From an uncultured Schlesneria sp. (lineage in GTDB: Bacteria; Planctomycetota; Planctomycetia; Planctomycetales; Planctomycetaceae), in assembly GCA_903904835.1 (NCBI GenBank), contig CAIVEI010000088.1:1-64000 (forward strand): 64,000 bases of DNA, read 5' to 3'. The notes beneath the pieces are model-generated. The model saw nothing but the letters and a program-made list of their open reading frames with translations, made no database searches and was not told the DNA's origin. The position numbers were made by a program, and so were the translations under genes. Shown here one piece after another: positions 22,971 to 32,836 of this stretch (position 1 is its first letter; the number at the start of each line of letters is the position of its first letter).

Positions 22971-23450
22971 ACAATTGATAACGCAGCTCAAACCTTTGCT
23001 GTGGCATTTGGAGAACAGGGACCAATCTTTGTTGGTTCGCAAATCACGGGAATTCCTGCACCAAAATTGACGCTCTTCGCTGTTGATCCTTCCTCGCTGA
23101 AGTACACCAGAAGCAGCGGTGCAACCGCGGTCGCTCCCACAATCCAAATCGCGAATAACTCGGGGAACTTGCTGTCTGCCAAGATCCAGATCTCGGGCAA
23201 CTATCAGAACGGTCAGGACCTGCTGGCATTTACGGATACCTCAACGATCAAAGGGAGTTGGAACGCATTGACGGGGACCCTGACTTTGACCGGTCAGGGA
23301 ACTGCGGCTGACTACGCCGCTGCAATGGCGTCGGTGACCTACCAAAATCTCAGTAAGACTCCAAATCGGTTGACTCGTACGGTGACCTTCTCAACCACGG
23401 ACGGCCAGAATGTCAGTAATACTGTTACACGAATGATGTCATTCAGTTGA
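22971..23450 (+). pseudogene. Severed C-terminus of the repeat surface protein
   Basis: 159 codons beginning TIDNAAQTFAVAFGEQG, without its own start. The sequence (LTLTGQGTAADYAAAMASVT followed by RTVTFSTTDGQN) is the beta-sandwich end module typical of planctomycete giant surface proteins. Read directly after 13091 it continues the frame of the gene at 10083, giving a parent of about 1160 residues if the TGA at 13023 is read as Gly. Confidence 0.85.
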
Positions 23451-23527
23451 ACTTAGGCCGCCTCAGTCTTCGCTCGGTTGATCCAATCGAGATTGAGGCT
23501 TGATCGCATCAAGTAGGCATACTCGAC

Positions 23528-23725
23528 ATGAAGAATGCGGACGATTCCGATGAACCTGCGACAGACCGAACAGACGCCATAAACATTGCGGCGTGGGTTG
23601 CTGGACTGACCGCCTTCGGCGCGATTGGTGCCGTTTCCAACAACCCGACGTGGCCGGTCGCCGTTGTTGCGTCGGTGGCGATGTTGATGGTCGCGGTTGT
23701 ATGCTATTTCATCCTGCGAAAATAG
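23528..23725 (+). CDS. Small two-helix membrane protein
   Basis: 65 residues: acidic N-terminus (MKNADDSDEPATD), then two hydrophobic helices (INIAAWVAGLTAFGAIGAVS and WPVAVVASVAMLMVAVVCYF). The ribosome site is weak (AAGTAGG). No family recognised. Confidence 0.5.
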   Translation: MKNADDSDEPATDRTDAINIAAWVAGLTAFGAIGAVSNNPTWPVAVVASVAMLMVAVVCYFILRK

Positions 23726-23768
23726 CTTGCTGAATCAGCAGCGTCATCAAAAAAGGGGGGGGGAAGAG

Positions 23769-24455
23769 ATGAATTGGACGATCTGTCGGATCGTACGAGG
23801 AAGTCTGTCGGTCTGGACAGGTCTCGTGACGTTGTGGCTTGGTTCATTAACGGCGCAGGCCGAGCAATTTGTTGTCTTCGATGCGACCTTTACCTTCACG
23901 AAAGAGGACGCGGATAATTCCAAGCCGAGCCCTTCCCATTACTACGTTCGCGACAAGCTGATGAATTCAGAGCGCCCCAAGGATTGGACAAGCCCCGTCG
24001 ACTACCGAAACGGGACCGCACACGTTCGCCTGGAAGTGCTTGAGAAGCCGGCTGGGGGCGAAGCGACCACCTGGTCCGTGTGTTACATCCCCAACAAGGG
24101 CCGCGACAAGGGTTATGGCTGCTTTAACACGCCGGTTTATAAGGATGTCGGCATTTTCGAGCAGGATATTCCGATGACGAAATTCTGGCAGAACGAATCG
24201 ATTGTCTGGGACCAGGGGATCAAAGAGATGCATCTCGTCATCAAGGACAACAGTGGTGGCAGTGGGCACGCCCACAAGCGCCAGGATCACGAAAAGTTCT
24301 TTCCAACCAAGGTTCGCATGACGGTGATCCAGGTATCTGCCGGCTCAAAATACGACGCCAATCTTGTGCCCAACCTTCCGCCAGCCAAGGGTAACAGTCT
24401 TAACTCAGCGAAAGATGAGAAGCCGGGCCAGCCCAACGAGAAATCAAAAAAGTAA
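23769..24455 (+). CDS. Exported protein of unknown function
   Basis: 228 residues from the ATG at 23769, preceded by GGAAGAG and an unusual run of ten G. A signal peptide (about 1-31, ending TAQAE) leads to a mature domain starting FVVFDATFTFTKEDADNSKP. The domain has SHYYVRDKLMNS, WSVCYIPNKG, YGCFNTPVY and a His-rich GGSGHAHKRQDHEKFF, and ends in a Lys/Pro tail. Probably periplasmic. Family not recognised. Confidence 0.65.
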   Translation: MNWTICRIVRGSLSVWTGLVTLWLGSLTAQAEQFVVFDATFTFTKEDADNSKPSPSHYYVRDKLMNSERPKDWTSPVDYRNGTAHVRLEVLEKPAGGEATTWSVCYIPNKGRDKGYGCFNTPVYKDVGIFEQDIPMTKFWQNESIVWDQGIKEMHLVIKDNSGGSGHAHKRQDHEKFFPTKVRMTVIQVSAGSKYDANLVPNLPPAKGNSLNSAKDEKPGQPNEKSKK

Positions 24456-24573
24456 AACTGAACTTGTTTTTGATTGCGACACGACGCGAGTCCGCTTGCC
24501 GTTCGATCCGGTGGTCTGTCTAATACATCCCATGATCGTTGTCAAAAACCGGTTTCACTCAAAAGGGTTCAAT

Positions 24574-25833
24574 GTGTCTCGCAAATTAATTTCTCTGTGC
24601 TTATTGCTTGCCGTCAGTGGGTGCAGTGATGCGACCAAAAAAGGACCGGTAACCGGGACCGGAGAATCAAGTCCAAGTACAGCCGCTGTCGTTGCACACG
24701 AGGCTCCAGTCGTTAAGCAAGAAGCGACTGAACCGCCCGCAGTCAAACCGATGGAAAGTAAACCTCCGACGCATGTCGCGGCAGATGTTAAGCCAGAAGA
24801 AACGCCACAACCGAAAGACACGCCTGAAAAAGGCTTGACCAAGGATGAAGCGTTCGCACAAGCACAAAAGTTATTTCAGAGTAACGACCTTGAAGGAGTC
24901 GTTCAGGTCCTGGAGAAGGCCCTACCAGGAGATCCTGACGACATTAACCTGTTGCTGTCGCTGGCGCAGTTGACGACGCGTCTTGCATCATCTGATCGCT
25001 CCAATCCCGATTTTGAAAAGTATCTGAAAGCAGGCAAATACGTCCACCAGGCTCTTCGGGCTCATCCTGAGATTGCGGGCAACCCGGCGGTGCGTAATCT
25101 GGCCAGCGGTGTCCTTTACAACGAAGCATGCGCACTTTCCGTGGACAATCAGACGGACCAGGCGATGAAAAGTCTCGAAGAAGCCGTGGCGTTCGGATAC
25201 AAAGATTTGACTGAAATGGATCAAAATAAGGATCTGGCGTCCGTTCGAGCTCTGCCTGCTTATGCCGAATTCAAAACGAAGGCTGAAGAAATGCTTCGCG
25301 AGCAGGCTGAGCTTGCCCGAATCCAAATTGCAAAAGAGGTCGATGAATTACTGTCGGACAATAAGCCGTTTGATTTCAACTTTGAACTGACAGACACCGA
25401 TGCCAAGCCAATCACCAAAGCGGATTTCGCTGGAAAGGTATTAATCGTCGACGTCTGGGGAACATGGTGCCCACCTTGTCGGGCGGAAATCCCGCACTTC
25501 GTGAAATTGCAGAAGACTTATGGCGAAGAGGGCCTGGTCATTGTAGGGCTTAATCAGGAAAACGCCGCCGATGACGAGGCCGCTGTGAAGCTCGTTCAAG
25601 ATTTTCGTGAGAAAAATGAAATGAATTATCGCTGCGCGTTAATCGGCGATGACACGCTTCAGCAGATTCCAGAGTTCAGCGGGTTCCCTACCACGATGTT
25701 CATTGATCGAACTGGCAAGGTCCGCGCTAAAGTCGTCGGATTGCATGACTATGAATTTCTTGAAGCGATCGTGCGCAAGTTGCTCGCGGAAAAAATTGAC
25801 GGAGCGGAAGCTGGAAGCAATTCCGATAAGTGA
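24574..25833 (+). CDS. TlpA/ResA-like thioredoxin lipoprotein with TPR region
   Basis: About 419 residues from the GTG at 24574, chosen because AAAAGGG is six bases upstream and the lipobox follows at once (LLLAVSGC, Cys17). The frame is open further upstream to 24364. A Pro/Lys/Glu-rich linker leads to TPR-like helices (about 90-235), then a thioredoxin domain: VDVWGTWCPPCRAEIPHFVK with the redox pair Cys299-Pro-Pro-Cys302, LVIVGLNQENA and the cis-Pro loop FSGFPTTMFID. Membrane-anchored thiol-disulfide oxidoreductase outside the cytoplasm, as in cytochrome c maturation or redox sensing. Transcription ends at the hairpin at 25861-25905. Confidence 0.85.
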   Translation: MSRKLISLCLLLAVSGCSDATKKGPVTGTGESSPSTAAVVAHEAPVVKQEATEPPAVKPMESKPPTHVAADVKPEETPQPKDTPEKGLTKDEAFAQAQKLFQSNDLEGVVQVLEKALPGDPDDINLLLSLAQLTTRLASSDRSNPDFEKYLKAGKYVHQALRAHPEIAGNPAVRNLASGVLYNEACALSVDNQTDQAMKSLEEAVAFGYKDLTEMDQNKDLASVRALPAYAEFKTKAEEMLREQAELARIQIAKEVDELLSDNKPFDFNFELTDTDAKPITKADFAGKVLIVDVWGTWCPPCRAEIPHFVKLQKTYGEEGLVIVGLNQENAADDEAAVKLVQDFREKNEMNYRCALIGDDTLQQIPEFSGFPTTMFIDRTGKVRAKVVGLHDYEFLEAIVRKLLAEKIDGAEAGSNSDK

Positions 25834-25860
25834 CCACTCGTGGATTAAACGTTGGATTTG

Positions 25861-25906
25861 AAAAAGTGTCCTCTGTCAGGTCCGTCCGAACAGAGGACAC
25901 TTTTTT
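25861..25906. terminator. Strong bidirectional terminator
   Basis: AAAAAGTGTCCTCTGT (25861-25876) pairs perfectly with ACAGAGGACACTTTTT (25890-25905) between two convergent genes. Confidence 0.9.
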
Positions 25907-25917
25907 ATTTGCGAACA

Positions 25918-27276
25918 CTATTTGACCATGACTTCTCGGCACACTCGGAGGATATTTTCGCCGAGAATCTTGCGGATTTGTTCATCTGTGTATCCGCGCT
26001 GAACCAATCCGACGGTGAAAAGAGGCCAATTGGTCCAACCCAGACTCGCCGCCTGAGGCCATTGTCCCCCTAACGCATTGGGCGGCCACAAGGCCTCAAA
26101 ACGGTCTCGGCGTTTGCCCCTGCTGGGAAACTTGGCACCCGGAGCGGAAGCATTTTGCGAAGTATGCGACACATCCGTACCGATCGCGACGTGATCGATT
26201 CCGAACCGCGCGACGACGTAGTCCACGTGATCAAGCAAGGCTGCGATATCTCCCCCGCGCCCGAGGAAGTTTGGAATGCAACAGATCCCGACCAGACCAC
26301 CTGTATCACAGATCGCACGGATGACTTCGTCGGGTTTCGCCCTGATGTGATGATTAATCGCATCACACGCGGTATGGCTGGCAACCATCGGCTTTTTGGA
26401 GACCTGAGCGGCCTCAAGGCTTGTGCGCCAGCCACTGTGTGCCACGTCAACGATCACCCCCACTCGATTCATCTCATTAATCGCCGCGCGACCAAAATCG
26501 CTAAGACCTCCGTTGGCGATTTCGGCACATCCGTCGCCAAGCATATTCCGGCGATTGTACGTGACGTGCATCATGCGAATGCCGAGTTGGAAAAATAATC
26601 GGATGTAAGTCAGTTCGTCTTCGATGGTATTCCATTGTTGAGCCAGCGGTACTCCATTGCCCGTCAGATACAGGCAATGCTTCCCCGTTTTGCAAGCCGA
26701 TTCGATATCGTCCGGAGTTGTGGCTCGAACGAGCACTTCGCGCAGCATGTCGCCCAGGTAGGTGAAGCGGGCCAGGCGTTTCAACAACCGTTCGGGACTT
26801 TGTCCTTCTTCGCCAGCGTTTTGAAAGATGCAGGTGACGCCCGAACAACGCATGGCCTCTTCGAATTCTGCTCGTTCCGCGAGATCCGTCACGGCGCGAA
26901 TCATCCCCATTTCTTCACGCAGATCTTGCAACTCGGCATCGGTCGCGCCGGCCGCATCAGCAGCGGTGAGTGCAGCGCCATCTGGCGCTGCTCGCGGAGC
27001 AAAACCGTAGGAATCGAAAACCAGACTCTGCCGGTGAAGTTCCAGGCCGTGTTCTAGATCCGCACGGCTGGGTTTCAGGATTGCCAGAGCCGGGTTACGA
27101 GCCTGAACGATCACTGGGTTCTCTGAAATCAATAACGGATCTTTTCCCGCATGCGTATCAGCGGTTGAATCGGCAGCATCGGCCCGCCGCATCGTACCGG
27201 CCGCAGCCGCCGCAGCCGCCGCTTGAAGGAAACTTCGCCGATCAATCGCGACACCACCGTCTGATACATTTCCCAT
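25918..27276 (-). CDS. Exported membrane-dipeptidase (M19) homologue with altered metal site
   Basis: 452 residues. A twin-arginine signal (DRRSFLQAAAAAAAAGT) indicates Tat export of a folded, probably metal-bound enzyme. The M19 fold is recognisable: LFFQLGIRMMHVTYNRRN, VDVAHSGWRTSLEAAQVSKK, MVASHTACDAINHHIRAKPD and GTDVSHT. However, the usual first motif DGHND reads FDSYGFAP and the usual EGG bridging Glu reads TGNG. Two ligands of the classical binuclear zinc site are therefore missing, so it may bind one metal or use another substrate. Planctomycetes carry many such divergent members. Confidence 0.82.
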   Translation of the reverse strand: MGNVSDGGVAIDRRSFLQAAAAAAAAGTMRRADAADSTADTHAGKDPLLISENPVIVQARNPALAILKPSRADLEHGLELHRQSLVFDSYGFAPRAAPDGAALTAADAAGATDAELQDLREEMGMIRAVTDLAERAEFEEAMRCSGVTCIFQNAGEEGQSPERLLKRLARFTYLGDMLREVLVRATTPDDIESACKTGKHCLYLTGNGVPLAQQWNTIEDELTYIRLFFQLGIRMMHVTYNRRNMLGDGCAEIANGGLSDFGRAAINEMNRVGVIVDVAHSGWRTSLEAAQVSKKPMVASHTACDAINHHIRAKPDEVIRAICDTGGLVGICCIPNFLGRGGDIAALLDHVDYVVARFGIDHVAIGTDVSHTSQNASAPGAKFPSRGKRRDRFEALWPPNALGGQWPQAASLGWTNWPLFTVGLVQRGYTDEQIRKILGENILRVCREVMVK

Positions 27277-27358
27277 TTTCGTCGTTGTTTCCTTTAGAGG
27301 AGGAATGATTTTTTCCTGTTGTTCTCGACGAGGATAAATGTCACGTCGTCAACTTGTT

Positions 27359-28909
27359 TCATTCCGCTTTCTTCTTACGATCAGAAACATCTCGCAACCA
27401 TTCTCTGGATTCGTCGGTCCGTTTCGTTTCCAGGAACTTAATGTCAGTGACGTCCCTCGTCACGATCACAGGATTGTCACCAACTGAAGAAATCGCCACA
27501 TGGTCCAGGACCGGCGATTGAACATCGTCGAAGACGAATGCCGCTCGGTAGTCGGGTTTGACCGTGTTGATTTTTACGTTTTCAAAAGTGACGTTTGTGG
27601 CATGTCGCACATAGAATCCCCACGCGGGTAGTTCTCCAAACATCGAGAATTCTGGATATTTATCCTCCTTTTCTGGAATCCCTTTCAAGCGCGTCAGCGG
27701 AACTTCGGCCACCTCGCGCCGCCCGCCCCCGGCGATCAGTAACGTGATGTTTTTGAGCGATACATTGCTGATTGAGTGGCCGGGAATCCCCACAATCGAT
27801 GACGGGAAGATATTATGCGGTTCCTTCACTGCTGGGCCCGCCATCGGGTAGCCTGCATCGGGAACCGTATCCGGGATTTGAACCGTCATATCGTGAATTC
27901 GGATGTTATTGATACTTCCCGGCTTGTCCTTTTTGTCGCGATGCCCCAATCGAATACTGATGGCATTGCCCGTGTTTTTTGCCTCGATATCTCCAATATC
28001 GACGTCATCGATGATCGCACCATCGACGCTTTGAATTGCCACGGCTGAACGTAGAGTGTCATGTATCCGCAGGCCGCGTACGACGATTTGTTTGAAACCA
28101 CCGTGCGATGTCGTTCCGAATTTGAATGCACTGGCACTGGATCGAATCTTGCAATTCTCGACCCGCACATCGACGCACGAACGTTCTTTATAACTCTTCA
28201 GGCAAATCCCATCGTCGGCACTGTCGACATCGCAGTCTTTGACGAGCACATGATGTCCATCGACGATGTCGATTCCATCGTTGTTCCAGAACGCGGTACT
28301 TCGAACCGTGACGTTTTCGAGCGTTAGATTGTCACAACTGACATAGGTCTGCACCCAGCAGGACGAATCTTTCAGGGTGATGTTACTGACCGTCACACGT
28401 TTGCAGTTCTGAAACTCGATGATTTGTGGACGGTTTTTTTCACCAGGCCGTTTGCTGTCAGGTGGATCATTCAATTGACCGGCCTTCATCAGCCGGGTCA
28501 CATCGGCGGCCAGTTTGGCTCCTTGACCATCGATGACGCCGCCACCCGTGACGCTGATGTCGTTGACATCTTTTGCTTCCAGTAAGGCTAACCATCGACC
28601 GGCTCGTTCGTAGTCCGCATGTTCTGCACTTCCAAGAAGCGTTGCACCAGGATCAATCTGCAGCGTGACACGGCTCTTCAAGTGCAATGTTCCGCTGAGG
28701 AAGGCTCCACGATCCAGCACCACTGTCCCTCCGTTTTTTGCGGCAGCATCAATCGCCTGCTGGATTGCCTTCGTGTCCTTGGTTTTCCCGTCACCTTTGG
28801 CTCCCATCGTTCGTGGATTGATCTGAGGCGCGGCCAACAATGTTTGGTTAAACATCAACGAGGCGAATAAGACGAGGCAGTGAAATCTGTCGAATCGGAA
28901 GATCTGCAT
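27359..28909 (-). CDS. Exported glycoside hydrolase, GH28 (polygalacturonase-like)
   Basis: 516 residues from the ATG at 28909 (TGAGGAAA ribosome site); an upstream in-frame ATG at 28975 lacks one. Signal peptide ends near LLAAP. Right-handed beta-helix begins with INPRTMGAKGDGKTKDTKAI. Catalytic-like blocks are WNNDGIDIVDG and SADDGICLK (the Asp triad of the family), followed by TTSHGG and ISIRLGH in place of the canonical GHG and RIK. Expected to hydrolyse pectin- or rhamnogalacturonan-type glycans outside the cell. Together with the sulfatase it points to polysaccharide use. Confidence 0.85.
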   Translation of the reverse strand: MQIFRFDRFHCLVLFASLMFNQTLLAAPQINPRTMGAKGDGKTKDTKAIQQAIDAAAKNGGTVVLDRGAFLSGTLHLKSRVTLQIDPGATLLGSAEHADYERAGRWLALLEAKDVNDISVTGGGVIDGQGAKLAADVTRLMKAGQLNDPPDSKRPGEKNRPQIIEFQNCKRVTVSNITLKDSSCWVQTYVSCDNLTLENVTVRSTAFWNNDGIDIVDGHHVLVKDCDVDSADDGICLKSYKERSCVDVRVENCKIRSSASAFKFGTTSHGGFKQIVVRGLRIHDTLRSAVAIQSVDGAIIDDVDIGDIEAKNTGNAISIRLGHRDKKDKPGSINNIRIHDMTVQIPDTVPDAGYPMAGPAVKEPHNIFPSSIVGIPGHSISNVSLKNITLLIAGGGRREVAEVPLTRLKGIPEKEDKYPEFSMFGELPAWGFYVRHATNVTFENVKINTVKPDYRAAFVFDDVQSPVLDHVAISSVGDNPVIVTRDVTDIKFLETKRTDESREWLRDVSDRKKKAE

Positions 28910-29125
28910 GACAGTGGTTTCCTCAGTTGGAGCGATGCAACGAGTGGCTCTGAAACATCCCGTAAATGGGATCATGTGTCATTCATTGTTCAATCATGCC
29001 CGACAATGGCGATAAATCAATGTCGGATACTCCCAGTAGCCTTTTATTTGTTTCGCAATAAAGCCCGATTGAATGGCCGGATGCCGGTTGTTAGTCTTGA
29101 GCTATCCTCCTCAAGGAGTTCTGAC
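28910..29125. promoter_or_regulatory. Divergent promoter region
   Basis: 216 bases between the GH28 gene and the PDZ gene. AAGGAG at its right edge is the ribosome site for 29126. No operator-like repeat was recognised. Confidence 0.4.
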
Positions 29126-30856
29126 ATGGGACTGAGAGCCTTCTCAAGACTTGGTTTTTTTCTCCTCTCATTGGCATGCGGATTATCGGCAACCCGATGT
29201 CTGTATGCCGATGAGGCACCGGTCACTTCGTGGGATCAAAAAGAAGAAGCATTCGGCTCTGCTGCCGATCAAGGTCGCCTGGCCTGGGCCATACTGGAGG
29301 CCATTGAGCAACACAATATTTCACCACCGCCTCGCAAAGACCTGATTCGAGCCATCACTCGGGGGCTCTTCCGGGTACCAAAGGACGCTGCGAAAGATTT
29401 TCCTTACCGGAAATTACTCGAACGCGTCGATGCGGAATTCCTCGAATGTCAAAACGCGGATGAAATGGCCCATGCTGTCGAACGAAACGAGCGCTTTAAT
29501 CTTGATTTCGACCGAGTGGTCGCCGACCTGAGATCTGGTTTCGGGGAAAATTTGGGTGAATTCCGTTTGATCCGTTCAAAAGACCATGATGTCGAAGAGC
29601 AGTTCCACGGTAATCGTTATGTGGGATTGGGAATCAACGTGTTCCCCAATGATCCAAGCCACCTTCCGGTGATCATGAAGATTCGACCGGGAGGACCTGC
29701 AGACAGTGGCGGATTGAAGCCCAAGACGTACATTCATGAGATTGATGGCCGCCCGACGGAAAATGTTCCACAGGGGAAAATTCTCGACTGGATTCGCGGA
29801 CCAATCGGGACTGACGTCACTCTCAAGGTCTCGACTGAAATGTCAAAAGAGCAACGACTCGTTACTCTGACACGCGGCCTGGTTCGCGTTGAGTCGTTGA
29901 AGGATCGGAATCGCGAACCAATCAGCCGCGATGGACTTCGATACGATCGACGGGAACCGATCGGGTGGATTTCGGTTGAGACGATCAATGGCAGCACGCT
30001 CCACGAACTGCGCGTCGTCGAAAATCAGGCCCGGGAAGACGGAATCCAAGTCCTCGTGCTCGATTTTCGGGGATTTGGGCAGCCTGACGATTTTCACCAA
30101 TCGCTGCTGGTTGCAGACAGTTTTTTGGACGGCAGTCCGATCTGGACACGCACTGAAGCCTCGACCGAACCTCGCGTCGAATATGCGGATCGAGACTGCT
30201 TGTTCCGAGACATACTGCTCGTTGTTGTGGTTGATCGGACGACGCGTCCGTCCCTTTCTGCAATCGCAGCGGCGCTACAGGATGCGGGGCGAGCCACACT
30301 TGTGGGAGAATCACCCTATTTCATGGGAGTGATCTCCAGTACGGTAAGGCTCAATGGGGTTCCATTTTCACTGGCAATGGCTACCGCCAGGCTCGATCGC
30401 GCGCGACGAGATCGACAGTGGCCCCTGGAACCGGATTACTCAGTCGTTGAAAATATGGCGGCATCGGCGAATCAGCCCCCTATTCCCAAGGGCTTTCGGA
30501 TCGGTGATCGGATGATCCTTGAAAGTGATCTCAATTCGAAATCACCAGACACCAGAAAGATGCGCACTTCGATTGAATCGACCAAATCTGCTGATCCCGC
30601 CGAATCGGTGCAAGATTCTCAAAGGCGTTCGAATACGTCCAATGTCGTTGCTCGGGAAAGTTCCCCAGATCGACAGGTGCCGATACAAAAACAAAACGAC
30701 GTCGTTCCCATTCGCCTGATACCACCCACGAGGAAACTGCCGATCGAGGATGCTGCGATTCTTGTCGCGATGGAATTGCAACGCAGTGTCCCGCCCAAAT
30801 CAGCAAAAGCCGTTTCCAATGCTCGAAACGAGCAAAACAAAGAATCAACACGATGA
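29126..30856 (+). CDS. Exported PDZ/S41-peptidase-like protein, probably without protease activity
   Basis: 576 residues from the ATG at 29126, with AAGGAG at 29116. A signal peptide ends near CLYADEA. After a helical region a PDZ domain (about 165-250; IMKIRPGGPADSGGLKPKT) is followed by an S41-like core (GWISVETINGSTLHELR, VLVLDFRGFGQPDD, LLVVVVDRTTRPSLSAIAAA). In active tail-specific proteases a Ser in NxxTASASE and a Lys in G.TTGKG are required; here the first reads TTRPSLSA and the second GESPYFMGV, so the Lys is gone. The C-terminus is disordered. Its TGA overlaps the ATG of the cytochrome gene, forming an operon. Confidence 0.75.
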   Translation: MGLRAFSRLGFFLLSLACGLSATRCLYADEAPVTSWDQKEEAFGSAADQGRLAWAILEAIEQHNISPPPRKDLIRAITRGLFRVPKDAAKDFPYRKLLERVDAEFLECQNADEMAHAVERNERFNLDFDRVVADLRSGFGENLGEFRLIRSKDHDVEEQFHGNRYVGLGINVFPNDPSHLPVIMKIRPGGPADSGGLKPKTYIHEIDGRPTENVPQGKILDWIRGPIGTDVTLKVSTEMSKEQRLVTLTRGLVRVESLKDRNREPISRDGLRYDRREPIGWISVETINGSTLHELRVVENQAREDGIQVLVLDFRGFGQPDDFHQSLLVADSFLDGSPIWTRTEASTEPRVEYADRDCLFRDILLVVVVDRTTRPSLSAIAAALQDAGRATLVGESPYFMGVISSTVRLNGVPFSLAMATARLDRARRDRQWPLEPDYSVVENMAASANQPPIPKGFRIGDRMILESDLNSKSPDTRKMRTSIESTKSADPAESVQDSQRRSNTSNVVARESSPDRQVPIQKQNDVVPIRLIPPTRKLPIEDAAILVAMELQRSVPPKSAKAVSNARNEQNKESTR

Positions 30857-32652
30857 AGTTGAAGCGATCCTGCAAAATCCTGATTTGGCTGGTCGTGATC
30901 GGCCTTGGCATGATCATAGGTAGCTCTGCCGAAGAGAGTCTTGCCGTCCACTTTCGTCGCCCGGTGGCAATTGTTGTCTCGCCCGATGGGACCCGACTTG
31001 CGATCGCGAATCAACGTAGCGGAACAATCTCCCTGGTGGACCTGCACAAAAAGAAGGTCATTCTGGAAACAGCGATTGGAAAACGACTTTCCGATTTGAT
31101 CGTTACCCGCGACACTCGGCGACTTCTGGTGACCGATGAAGAGGCTCATCAGTTGATCGCGGTTTCGTTCTCGCCCGCTGGTTACGAAGTCGAGAAGCGG
31201 CTGACGGTTAGTCCTTATCCCGCGAGTGTTCGGATCAATGACGAGGGAACATACGCATTTGTCGCTTCGCTATGGTCCAGAACGGTCACGATCGTTAACT
31301 TGAATGCATGGCTCGACGAGGGAGACAAACAAGTCTCTACGATGAAACATCAGATCCGTTTGCCATTCGCGCCTCGTGAAATGCTCGTCCTGAATGTTGC
31401 TGATCAAAAAACGAAAATCCCCTCGCTGGAAATTCCTCGCTTAAAGCTTCTGGTTGCTGATGCTTTTGGGTCTCGATTAGCTGTGATTGATCCGGAATCG
31501 GGACAAGTCGATTCCCTGCGTGAGATCCCGGCGCACGCCATTCGCGGCCTGCGACTGCACTCGACAAAATCACAATTGGTGATCTCGCACCAGGTCCTGA
31601 GCCGACTAGCTCAGTCGACTTTTGACGACGTTCACTGGGGCAGTCTGATGACCAATGTCATGCGAACCCTCGAATTGTCAGACGTGCTTGATCCCAAAGC
31701 CGATCTTCTGACGCACAGTGTTTTGCAATATCTGGGTGGCCCCGATCGCGGGGCTGGCGACCCCGCAGGATTCGTTATGAATCCCAATGGTCTGACGGGA
31801 CTTGCACTCAGCGGAACCGACGAATTGATGCTGCTTGACGAGAACAACGTCTACGGCGGCCGGGTCAAGACCGAGCAGTATCCGACCGCAGTCGCCATGG
31901 GAACGGACGGAGTCTATGCATACGTTCTGAATACGCTCAGCGATTCTGTATCCGTTGTTCAACTTGCAGGGCCGCTTCTTGCGGGAACAATTTCGCTCGG
32001 ACCTCAGCCTGATTTCACACCCGCCGATCGCGGAGAACGGCTGTTTCACAATGCGAAGCTGTCGCACGACGCCTGGTTCAGTTGCTCCAGTTGCCATGTG
32101 CAAGGCCATACCAACGGGCTGCTGAACGACAATATGACCGACGGAACATTCGGAACGGCAAAACGAGTGCTAACACTTCGCGGCGTCGCCGAGACGGCCC
32201 CTTATTCGTGGACTGGACGTTTCAAAACATTGAGCGATCAGATTGCACACTCGGTGAAATCGACGATGCAGGGAAATCCACTGACCGAGGAAGAAACAAG
32301 CGACCTGGAAGCCTACATGAAGACTCTGCCCCCACCCCCTGCCTTGGGAACCGAGGACAAACTCGCTGTGGAACGCGGTGCTGCAGTTTTTGAAGCTCAG
32401 AATTGTCGGAACTGCCACACTCAACCTCTTTTCACATCGGCAAAGATCTTGGACGTCGGACTAAAGGATGAACGGGGCACGTCGAAGTTCAACCCCCCGT
32501 CACTGCGTGGAGTCAGCCAGAACGCTCCGTACTTTCACGACGGCCGCGCCAGAAATCTGGAAGCCGTCTTCACACAGTTCCGTCACCAATTGAACGGTGA
32601 ACTATCCAGTGAAGAGCTTACCGATCTGGTCGCCTTTTTGAATGATCTTTAG
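30853..32652 (+). CDS. Beta-propeller dihaem cytochrome c protein
   Basis: 599 residues, translationally coupled (ATGA) to the gene before it. A signal anchor (ILIWLVVIGLGMIIGSSA) is followed by YVTN/NHL-type propeller blades (about 30-385; VSPDGTRLAIANQRSGTISL, and ADAFGSRLAVIDPESG). The C-terminus is a cytochrome domain with two c-haem sites, Cys411-x-x-Cys414-His415 and Cys518-x-x-Cys521-His522, and the MauG/di-haem-peroxidase-like NPPSLRGV..APYFHDGRA. Periplasmic electron transfer or peroxidase-type chemistry is likely. Substrate unknown. Confidence 0.85.
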   Translation: MKLKRSCKILIWLVVIGLGMIIGSSAEESLAVHFRRPVAIVVSPDGTRLAIANQRSGTISLVDLHKKKVILETAIGKRLSDLIVTRDTRRLLVTDEEAHQLIAVSFSPAGYEVEKRLTVSPYPASVRINDEGTYAFVASLWSRTVTIVNLNAWLDEGDKQVSTMKHQIRLPFAPREMLVLNVADQKTKIPSLEIPRLKLLVADAFGSRLAVIDPESGQVDSLREIPAHAIRGLRLHSTKSQLVISHQVLSRLAQSTFDDVHWGSLMTNVMRTLELSDVLDPKADLLTHSVLQYLGGPDRGAGDPAGFVMNPNGLTGLALSGTDELMLLDENNVYGGRVKTEQYPTAVAMGTDGVYAYVLNTLSDSVSVVQLAGPLLAGTISLGPQPDFTPADRGERLFHNAKLSHDAWFSCSSCHVQGHTNGLLNDNMTDGTFGTAKRVLTLRGVAETAPYSWTGRFKTLSDQIAHSVKSTMQGNPLTEEETSDLEAYMKTLPPPPALGTEDKLAVERGAAVFEAQNCRNCHTQPLFTSAKILDVGLKDERGTSKFNPPSLRGVSQNAPYFHDGRARNLEAVFTQFRHQLNGELSSEELTDLVAFLNDL

Positions 32653-32836
32653 CAGGAAAAGGACTTCGGACACAGGCGGGTTCATGCGCGGCTAACGGGT
32701 TTAGATTCAATTAATCATTCTGAACTCATCACGGAATAACGCACGAGGCACTCGGCAGGGCTGAAAACTCTGCCTGTTTTTCGAAAACCAGGAACACGTC
32801 GTCCCGCATCGGCAGTTATTTCTTATTGAGCGTTAA

